A stretch of DNA of 11,631 bases from CALCKU01 sp964534845 (GTDB lineage: Bacteria > Pseudomonadota > Alphaproteobacteria > Caulobacterales > Maricaulaceae), in assembly GCA_964534845.1 (NCBI GenBank), contig CAZHPV010000075.1, forward strand, positions 1 through 11,631, in the 5' to 3' direction. The notes under the pieces were generated by a model. It was given only the letters and a program-made list of their open reading frames with translations. It did not search any database and had not been told where the DNA came from. Shown piece after piece: positions 7,025 through 11,631 of this stretch. Position 1 is the first letter of the stretch, and each line of letters starts with the position of its first letter. The position numbers and the translations under genes are program-made.

Positions 7025-8884
7025 ATGAAAAAAATCCGAACCAAAATTGGATTGCGTAATAATTTACCCATGAGAATTCTGTCTAGTTTAGGCCTCGTGA
7101 GTTTAATATCTATGGCGCAGGCTCAAACACCGCCCGTAGATTTTTGCCCGCGCGGTAATATCATCATTGTGGACGGTATTCCGGAATGTCAGCAAATTGA
7201 CACACTCTTCCAGCTTATTCGGGACATTGAAATATCAGATTTACGCAATAATCCCATTCAGTCTGGCAGTGAAGGCGATACTGAAGCCCTCAGGCACTTA
7301 CCCAATGCCAGCGCTGCGGCCCTCGAGATTTCAAAAAATCAAAACTTGGCATTCCTAAATCGTCATAAAGCTTTAGGCGCAAAACCTTTACCGGAAAAAG
7401 ACCGTTTAAATTTTGACCTATTGGGTTTTGTTTTAAACCAACGCGTTTTACTCGATAGTTTCGACACGGCGCGCATTCCCTTCACAAATGATTCGGGGTT
7501 TTTTAACGAGCTAAGCTATATTCTCAGACAGACGCGCTTTAATACGCCCTCTGATTACGAAGCCTATGCGGCGCGCCTCACAGAGCTTCCCCGCTATTTC
7601 GGCGAGCATAAGACCAATATGCGGCGCGGGATAAAATCAGGTTATACCGCGTCAGTTGAGATCATGCCCCCTATTCTCTCTCTGATAAAAAGTTATGCGC
7701 AAAGCGAAGCCACGGCGCATCCGTTTTATCAGCCCTTTTCCACATTTCCGAACACCATTTCGACGGAGGAGCAGGCCCGATTACAGGCTTTGGGTGAAGC
7801 CGCCATAACGAATGCCGTCCTACCGGCTTATAAATCGCTCCATAAATTTTTTGAAACCGAATATGCGCCCCAAGCGCGTATAGCACCGGGTATAGGGACA
7901 ACGCCTGAGGGCCGTGAATATTATAAGGCTCTAGTCAAATATTACACCACGCTGGATATGAGCCCTGATGAAGTTCATCAAATCGGACTGGAAGAGGTTG
8001 CCCGTATCCGCAAGGAAATGGACGTAATCATTTCCGAGCTTGGTTTTGAAGGTAGCTTTTCCGACTTTCTTGAATTCTTACGAACAGACCCGCAATTTTA
8101 TGCCCAAACCCCCGAAGAGCTTCTCAAAGAAGCGGCATGGATTTCCAAACAGATTGACGGTAAAATGCCGGAGTTCTTCGGCAACCTACCCCGCCTTTCA
8201 TACGGGGTTATCCCCGTCCCCGAAGATTTAGCCCCCAATTACACAACGGGGCGCTATTGGAACGGAAACCCGACGCAGGGACGCGCGGGAAATTATGTCG
8301 TCAACACCTATGATCTCTCGCAGCGCCCCTTATATAATCTACCGGCCCTAACTGCACATGAGGGTGTTCCGGGACATCACCACCAGATAAGTCTGGCCCA
8401 AGAACTCACCAATGTACCCAAATTTCGTCAAAGCCTTTATCCGAATGCCTTTGGTGAAGGCTGGGGGCTATATGCCGAAAAACTGGCGATAGAAATGGGA
8501 ATTTACAAAACGCCATATGATAATTTTGGACGGCTGACATATGAAATGTGGCGCGCCTGCCGGCTAGTCGTTGATACGGGCATGCATTGGAAGGGCTGGA
8601 CGCGCGAACAGGCAGAAGCCTGTTTTTATGAAAACTCGGCACTCTCACCGCATAATATCAAGACGGAAGTCGAGCGTTATATAAGCTGGCCCGGTCAAGC
8701 CTTATCCTATAAAATCGGTGAATTGAAAATTCTGGAACTTCGTAAAAAGGCCGAAAGCAGGCTGGGCGAGAAATTCTCCATTCGCAAATTTCATGATGCA
8801 ATTTTATCGGATGGCGGCATGCCTTTGGACATTCTTGAAACTAAAATCAATCGGTGGATAGCTCTTGAAGCGTCAAAGTCCTAG
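7025..8884 (+). CDS. Secreted DUF885-family metallopeptidase-like protein
   Basis: A 619-residue protein of the DUF885 family, mostly helical and thought to be zinc-dependent peptidases. The N-terminus is a Sec-type signal peptide: basic start, hydrophobic stretch at 18-30, cleavage expected after Ala33 (AQA-QT), so it should be periplasmic or secreted. The likely metal site is HEGVPGHHH starting at His445, spaced HExxxGHH rather than HExxH, with FGEGWGLYAEKL (Glu478) about 30 residues on. The conserved RYISWPGQALSYKIGE segment near the C-terminus also fits. Two cysteines soon after the signal (in FCPRG and PECQQ) could form a disulfide. The first ATG is preferred because AAGG lies six bases before it; the alternative Met16 has no ribosome site. 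Substrate is unknown. It converges on the lipoprotein genes to its right. Confidence 0.9.
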   Translation: MKKIRTKIGLRNNLPMRILSSLGLVSLISMAQAQTPPVDFCPRGNIIIVDGIPECQQIDTLFQLIRDIEISDLRNNPIQSGSEGDTEALRHLPNASAAALEISKNQNLAFLNRHKALGAKPLPEKDRLNFDLLGFVLNQRVLLDSFDTARIPFTNDSGFFNELSYILRQTRFNTPSDYEAYAARLTELPRYFGEHKTNMRRGIKSGYTASVEIMPPILSLIKSYAQSEATAHPFYQPFSTFPNTISTEEQARLQALGEAAITNAVLPAYKSLHKFFETEYAPQARIAPGIGTTPEGREYYKALVKYYTTLDMSPDEVHQIGLEEVARIRKEMDVIISELGFEGSFSDFLEFLRTDPQFYAQTPEELLKEAAWISKQIDGKMPEFFGNLPRLSYGVIPVPEDLAPNYTTGRYWNGNPTQGRAGNYVVNTYDLSQRPLYNLPALTAHEGVPGHHHQISLAQELTNVPKFRQSLYPNAFGEGWGLYAEKLAIEMGIYKTPYDNFGRLTYEMWRACRLVVDTGMHWKGWTREQAEACFYENSALSPHNIKTEVERYISWPGQALSYKIGELKILELRKKAESRLGEKFSIRKFHDAILSDGGMPLDILETKINRWIALEASKS

Positions 8885-8911
8885 CGCCCTTTTGATAGAA
8901 TGATAGGTAAT

Positions 8912-8944
8912 AAAAAAGGTGATCTGCCAGAAGCAAATCACCTT
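8912..8944 (-). terminator. Rho-independent terminator for the smaller lipoprotein gene
   Basis: Read on the minus strand, AAGGTGATTTGC / GCAGATCACCTT form a twelve-pair stem with a TTCTG loop, including one U-G wobble, and run straight into six T residues (8912-8917). The plus-strand RNA would have a C-A mismatch at the wobble and lacks a U run, so the element is tuned to the minus-strand transcript ending 55 bases upstream. It may weakly help stop the convergent DUF885 transcript. Confidence 0.85.
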
Positions 8945-8998
8945 GTAATATTCTCAAATCCTATTGCCGCGCCTTACAAAAGGCGCAAGCGTTGATGT

Positions 8999-9844
8999 TT
9001 AGAAGCGGTAACGCCCTCTTACCATCAGAGGAACAGACCATTTAGCTCCGGCATCATTGGCTCCTGCAAGAGGAGAACCAGCACCCAAGAACGATGTATC
9101 TGTATCAGGGCTTCCAGTATACCGGATACCCGTTTCAATGCCGATTGTCGTAAATCTGGCGATAGGGGCTTCAACACCGACCAATCCGGCTGCTGTTGGA
9201 ACAAAGCCGCCATCAAACAAGGCCACGTCAGCGCCGCCTGGTGCAATCGCCGTTCCGCCGATAGTGCCACCTTCAAGATCAATACCTTCAATATAGGCTG
9301 CTCCAACTTTACCTTCAATATAAGGACGGTAATGTTTTACAATTGGCGCGACACGCGGTGCAAAATACTGACGCAGGCCAACTTCACCGCCATATGTGGT
9401 GTAATCTGACAAGCTACCTGAAAGCGCGGCTCCACCAACTGTTCCGAGGTCAAGATTGCCCTCGCTATCATGTTCTTGAAAAAAGCCATTTGCTGTTATC
9501 TTACGATTTGGCGATAAAGCATAAGACCCGCCAAGCTCGCCTCTAAAGCCTGCATTATAGGCATCGCGGTAACTCACGTCATTGACAACTGACCCCGCGG
9601 GGACATCGTCGTCCAGAATTGAACCGCCAACCAGAAAAGCTGTACCAACGCCACCTTCTATATTCCAACGTGACAAACATCCACCAGACGCACAACCGCC
9701 TGCAGGCTTGGGTGCCTGATATTGTCCATATTGTGATCCATATTGTGACCCGTAATTCTGGACTGATTTCCCGTTATTGCCCAGCCCCAACCATGAACAT
9801 CCCGATAATGCAATGGCGGCTGTTCCGATAAGTAAAACCCGCAT
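8999..9844 (-). CDS. Lipoprotein with C-terminal outer-membrane beta-barrel-like domain
   Basis: An unrecognised 280-residue protein. The start at 9844 is chosen because it gives a classic lipoprotein signal (MRVLLIGTAAIALSGC, lipid Cys16) and has AGGGA eight bases upstream; the longer frame to 9877 would bury this signal. Ser at +2 favours outer-membrane sorting by the E. coli rule. Residues 31-43 are a YGSQ-type repeat, followed by a Cys pair (51, 56). From about 60 to 280 alternating hydrophobic and polar strands rich in Gly and aromatics end in VRGRYRF, the terminal-Phe signature of outer-membrane barrels. It is paralogous to the next gene upstream: both share GG(V/I)GT.F, a G(G/V).RQYF motif, PTAAGLVG.E, IG.E(T/S)GIR and an R-G-R near the end. 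It has its own terminator. It could be a small porin-like or adhesin-like surface protein. Confidence 0.8.
   Translation of the reverse strand: MRVLLIGTAAIALSGCSWLGLGNNGKSVQNYGSQYGSQYGQYQAPKPAGGCASGGCLSRWNIEGGVGTAFLVGGSILDDDVPAGSVVNDVSYRDAYNAGFRGELGGSYALSPNRKITANGFFQEHDSEGNLDLGTVGGAALSGSLSDYTTYGGEVGLRQYFAPRVAPIVKHYRPYIEGKVGAAYIEGIDLEGGTIGGTAIAPGGADVALFDGGFVPTAAGLVGVEAPIARFTTIGIETGIRYTGSPDTDTSFLGAGSPLAGANDAGAKWSVPLMVRGRYRF
9728..9751 (-). repeat. 12-bp tandem repeat coding YGSQ
   Basis: Two 12-base units (plus-strand ATATTGTGATCC at 9728-9739 and ATATTGTGACCC at 9740-9751) differ by one base and code successive YGSQ-type units on the minus strand, with partial copies on either side. They form the short low-complexity linker of the smaller lipoprotein. 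Confidence 0.75.
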
Positions 9845-9897
9845 GATTTCTATCCCTGCTGTTCTGAATTGGCACAATTGCCGACGTTTTCAGATGT

Positions 9898-9917
9898 ATT
9901 GCAGATGGATTTGCAAT
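9898..9917 (-). promoter_or_regulatory. 20-bp near-perfect dyad in the leader of the smaller lipoprotein gene
   Basis: ATTGCAGAT-GG-ATTTGCAAT is an inverted repeat of nine-base arms with one mismatch and a two-base centre, 53 bp upstream of the ATG at 9844. Its form suits a dimeric DNA-binding regulator or a leader hairpin. The rest of the 165-bp gap shows a smaller GGCA/TGCC dyad at 9871-9882 and no convincing -35/-10 pair. Confidence 0.35.
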
Positions 9918-10009
9918 GCTGGGGCCAAACGGTGTTTTTATTCGCCTATTTCACGAAAAACCCTCCAAATAGACCTGAACACCGCATATTCGGGATGGGA
10001 TAGGGCAAT

Positions 10010-10036
10010 AAAAAACCCGGCACAAGGCCGGGCTTT
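10010..10036 (-). terminator. Rho-independent terminator of the Gly-rich lipoprotein gene
   Basis: On the minus strand AAAGCCCGGC / GCCGGGTTTT pairs with a CCCGGC core (10027-10032 with 10016-10021) around a five-base CTTGT loop. The stem extends through a G-U and A-U pairs into six T residues (10010-10015). It starts about 22 bases past the stop at 10059 and insulates the downstream paralogue, which must then have its own promoter. Confidence 0.9.
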
Positions 10037-10058
10037 CTGATCTTTATATCGCTTGGCG

Positions 10059-11567
10059 CTAGAATGCGACGCGGCCGCGAAGTTGTAAGGGGATAGAAAT
10101 AACGTCTTCTGAACCTGAAACTGTATCCAGACCGTCACGCCAGCGAATACCTGACTCGACGCCAATCGCTGTACGAGGGCCAACTTGCCATTCCGCACCG
10201 ACAAGACCTGCTGCAGTTGGTTCCCATCCGCCATCAGCATAGTCAATTGTTTCTGGCCCACCTGCGAAAGCCGTAGATGTCTGGGTCAAGCTAATATCAT
10301 CATTATAGACAAATCCGCCAAGAGCAGCAACGTAAGGTCTTAGACCAAATCCGGAATTGCTACCGCCAAAATATTGACGCACGCCGCCTTCGATCTTGTA
10401 TTGTTCAAAATCACTGAATTCAGCAAATAATGGGGCTGTTACGCCGCCTTCTGTCACGGTACCAATCTCAAGTAGCTCACCGTCCGCTTCGCTATACCCT
10501 AAACGACCTAGAACTGTTGTTGAGGGGCCAATGTCATATTCCGCGCCGATATCGTAGTTAATCGCGTTATCAAACGCATCACCATAACTAATGCTCTCAA
10601 TGGCTGAGACATCGCGTCCTGCACTAGGCTGTCCGAACTCACCAGAAGCTGGGCCAGCGGGTTTTCCGCCGAAAATATCGCCATCGGCCGCGAAACTTGT
10701 TCCAATTCCACCTGCAATGGCGAATGGAAGGGCTGCGCTAACACCTCTTAATTGTGGCACGCCAAAGGGAACGCCTACAGCTTGAGGTACGAATATAGGC
10801 GCGCCTTGTACGGTTTGAACCGCACCACCAAATTGATTGGCGCCTAGAGCCGCCCCGAAGGGAGCATTCGCGCCCAATGTCGTTACATTTCCAAAGCCGT
10901 TAGCTCCAAATCCATTGGCACCAAATCCGTTAACACCGACACCATTAGCCGCAAGGCCTGCTCCAACAACGCCCGGTCCAAATCCGCCTGCTCCAAATCC
11001 GCCTGCACCCGGTCCAAATCCGCCTGCACCCGGTCCAAATCCGCCTGCGCCCGGCCCAAATCCACCTGCGCCAGCTCCAAATCCGCCTGCGCCCGGTCCA
11101 AATCCTACACCCGCGCCCAGTCCGCCGACACCCGCACCAAATCCAGCACCGCCAAATCCGCCTGCGCCCGGTCCAAATCCGACACCAGCACCAAGTCCAC
11201 CTGCGCCCGGTCCAAATCCGACACCCGCTCCAAGTCCACCGACACCTGCACCAAATCCGGCACCGCCAAATCCGCCTGCGCCCGGTCCAAATCCGGCACC
11301 CGCGCCAAATCCACCTGCACCCGGTCCAAATCCGGCACCGCCAAATCCTGTTCCGTAACAATGTGCCGGTAATCCGCCGACAAAACCATTAGGTCCTGCG
11401 AACCCTTGTCCATAGGAGGCTTGTTGAAACCCTTGTGCAGCCACGTCACAATTTGCGCCGAACCCTCCGGAGTTTTGCCCAAAGAAGTTAGAACTTCCCG
11501 ACTGTCCCCCAAAGCCTGAACAGGCTGATAAAATTACTGCTGATAGTGCGAAAACTGTTACGCGCAT
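10059..11567 (-). CDS. Gly-rich repeat lipoprotein with C-terminal beta-barrel-like domain
   Basis: An unrecognised 502-residue protein and the larger paralogue of the gene to its left. The N-terminus MRVTVFALSAVILSAC is a lipoprotein signal with lipid Cys16 and Ser at +2, the same length as in the paralogue. Residues 17-72 are Gly/Phe/Ser-rich with Cys40 and Cys70. About 73-198 is an almost pure GFGPGAG/GFGAGVGGLG repeat array, then three NGFGA-type units (about 211-225), then a hydrophobic Pro/Val linker. About 276-502 is the barrel-like domain, with GGIGTSF, GGVRQYF, PTAAGLVGAE, IGVESGIRW and a closing LRGRVAF. A strong AAGGAGG lies five bases before the ATG. A plausible architecture is a lipid-anchored, repeat-spaced surface or periplasmic tether attached to an outer-membrane barrel. 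The Gly-rich array resembles elastic or silk-like proteins in composition only. No function is assigned. Confidence 0.8.
   Translation of the reverse strand: MRVTVFALSAVILSACSGFGGQSGSSNFFGQNSGGFGANCDVAAQGFQQASYGQGFAGPNGFVGGLPAHCYGTGFGGAGFGPGAGGFGAGAGFGPGAGGFGGAGFGAGVGGLGAGVGFGPGAGGLGAGVGFGPGAGGFGGAGFGAGVGGLGAGVGFGPGAGGFGAGAGGFGPGAGGFGPGAGGFGPGAGGFGAGGFGPGVVGAGLAANGVGVNGFGANGFGANGFGNVTTLGANAPFGAALGANQFGGAVQTVQGAPIFVPQAVGVPFGVPQLRGVSAALPFAIAGGIGTSFAADGDIFGGKPAGPASGEFGQPSAGRDVSAIESISYGDAFDNAINYDIGAEYDIGPSTTVLGRLGYSEADGELLEIGTVTEGGVTAPLFAEFSDFEQYKIEGGVRQYFGGSNSGFGLRPYVAALGGFVYNDDISLTQTSTAFAGGPETIDYADGGWEPTAAGLVGAEWQVGPRTAIGVESGIRWRDGLDTVSGSEDVISIPLQLRGRVAF
10891..10935 (-). repeat. Three 15-bp units coding NGFGA-type repeats
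   Basis: Three consecutive 15-base units start at 10891, 10906 and 10921 (plus-strand CCAAAGCCGTTAGCT and close variants). They code VNGFG-ANGFG-ANGFG on the minus strand. They form a second repeat class, with Asn-Gly in place of Gly-Gly, between the main Gly-rich array and the barrel domain. Confidence 0.8.
10993..11097 (-). repeat. Five tandem 21-bp units coding GGFGPGA
   Basis: Units start at 10993, 11014, 11035, 11056 and 11077. The plus-strand consensus is CCAAATCCGCCTGC(A/G)CCCGGT; the first two are identical and the fourth has the most changes. Each codes a seven-residue Gly-Phe-Gly-Pro-Gly-type unit. There are no spacers, so this is a coding minisatellite and not a CRISPR array. Shorter, degenerate relatives extend the array to about 10971-11352. 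Confidence 0.9.
11098..11325 (-). repeat. Duplicated 114-bp higher-order repeat unit
   Basis: Positions 11098-11211 and 11212-11325 align without gaps as two 114-base copies with roughly ten mismatches, each coding 38 residues mixing GFGPGAGG and GFGAGVGGLGAGV types. A partial third start (CCAAATCCGGCACCGCC) follows at 11326. The unit is a multiple of three, so gain or loss keeps the reading frame. Most differences are single substitutions, many of them synonymous, suggesting a recent segmental duplication within the array. Confidence 0.85.
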
Positions 11568-11612
11568 ATCCGCCTCCTTCTTCCTTCTGAAATCCTAATT
11601 TGTCCCACTATA
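11568..11612 (-). promoter_or_regulatory. Leader, strong ribosome site and possible -10 of the Gly-rich lipoprotein gene
   Basis: On the minus strand AAGGAGG sits five bases before the ATG, the best ribosome site in the window. TATAGT (11607-11612, five of six to the -10 consensus) lies about 40 bases upstream of the start. Its -35 would fall at or beyond the window edge, so the promoter cannot be confirmed. The strong site suggests high expression, as expected for an envelope structural protein. Confidence 0.4.
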
Positions 11613-11631
11613 AAACCAACATGTTTAAGAA

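Noticed and set aside
8969..8986. GCGCCTT-ACAA-AAGGCGC hairpin between the smaller lipoprotein stop and its terminator
   Set aside because: A real seven-pair inverted repeat, but neither strand has a T run after it. It may stabilise the 3' end, but I cannot support a specific role.
9845..9877. Eleven-residue extension of the smaller lipoprotein
   Set aside because: It would place the lipoprotein signal internally; the ATG at 9844 has AGGGA upstream and matches the paralogue's signal length exactly.
10993..11325. Possible CRISPR-like or intergenic repeat array
   Set aside because: Repeats are contiguous with no spacers, all periods are multiples of three, and the array lies inside a well-supported gene.
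10837..11358. Plus-strand open frame coding a Pro-rich repeat protein (NPPAPGP type)
   Set aside because: It is the exact antisense of the Gly-rich array, since GGN codons read as CCN on the other strand. It has no ribosome site, and the minus-strand frame has a signal peptide, a strong ribosome site and a homologous barrel domain.
10945..11361. Second minus-strand frame with Trp/Arg-rich repeats
   Set aside because: A frame-shifted reading of the same repeat array; periodic DNA keeps all frames open.

Overview
The window looks like chromosomal DNA of an alphaproteobacterium of moderate GC. The best evidence is the gene order HIG1-like small membrane protein, PduO-type corrinoid adenosyltransferase, etfB, etfA, which recurs in Alphaproteobacteria, together with an alphaproteobacterial-looking GyrB. 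A marine Hyphomonadales/Maricaulales-type organism is my guess for the lineage, and it is only a guess. I see no phage, insertion sequence, CRISPR, tRNA or rRNA.

Layout, left to right. Positions 1-186 are AT-rich and non-coding. gyrB (187-2622, minus) follows, with a perfect 13-bp dyad just upstream of its start. A membrane-anchored DUF1214-family protein (2737-4086, minus) lies directly upstream of gyrB. A textbook intrinsic terminator (4116-4140) separates it from etfA (4173-5099, minus), which overlaps etfB (5099-5848, minus) by one base. Further upstream on the same strand are the adenosyltransferase (6026-6631) and a 67-residue twin-helix HIG1-like protein (6650-6853), with a reasonable promoter at 6911-6938. 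Going rightward, a secreted DUF885 metallopeptidase-like protein (7025-8884) is the only plus-strand gene. It converges on two tandem minus-strand genes, 8999-9844 and 10059-11567.

The accessory part is the right end. Those two genes encode paralogous lipoproteins. Each has a 15-residue lipoprotein signal ending at Cys16, a low-complexity N-terminal region, and a C-terminal beta-barrel-like domain of about 225 residues ending in Phe. They differ mainly in the linker. The smaller protein has a short YGSQ-type tract. The larger carries about 125 residues of Gly-rich GFGPGAG-type repeats built from 21-bp units plus a duplicated 114-bp unit, then three NGFGA units. This pair is the most likely place for something undescribed; the rest is ordinary housekeeping and respiratory metabolism.

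Functionally, EtfAB pass electrons from acyl-CoA and related dehydrogenases to the quinone pool. The adenosyltransferase makes adenosylcobalamin, for example for methylmalonyl-CoA mutase, and the HIG1-like protein is probably tied to respiratory oxidase assembly. This half of the window is therefore consistent with fatty-acid and propionate catabolism feeding respiration. Function calls rest on recognising sequence motifs by eye; no database search was run.
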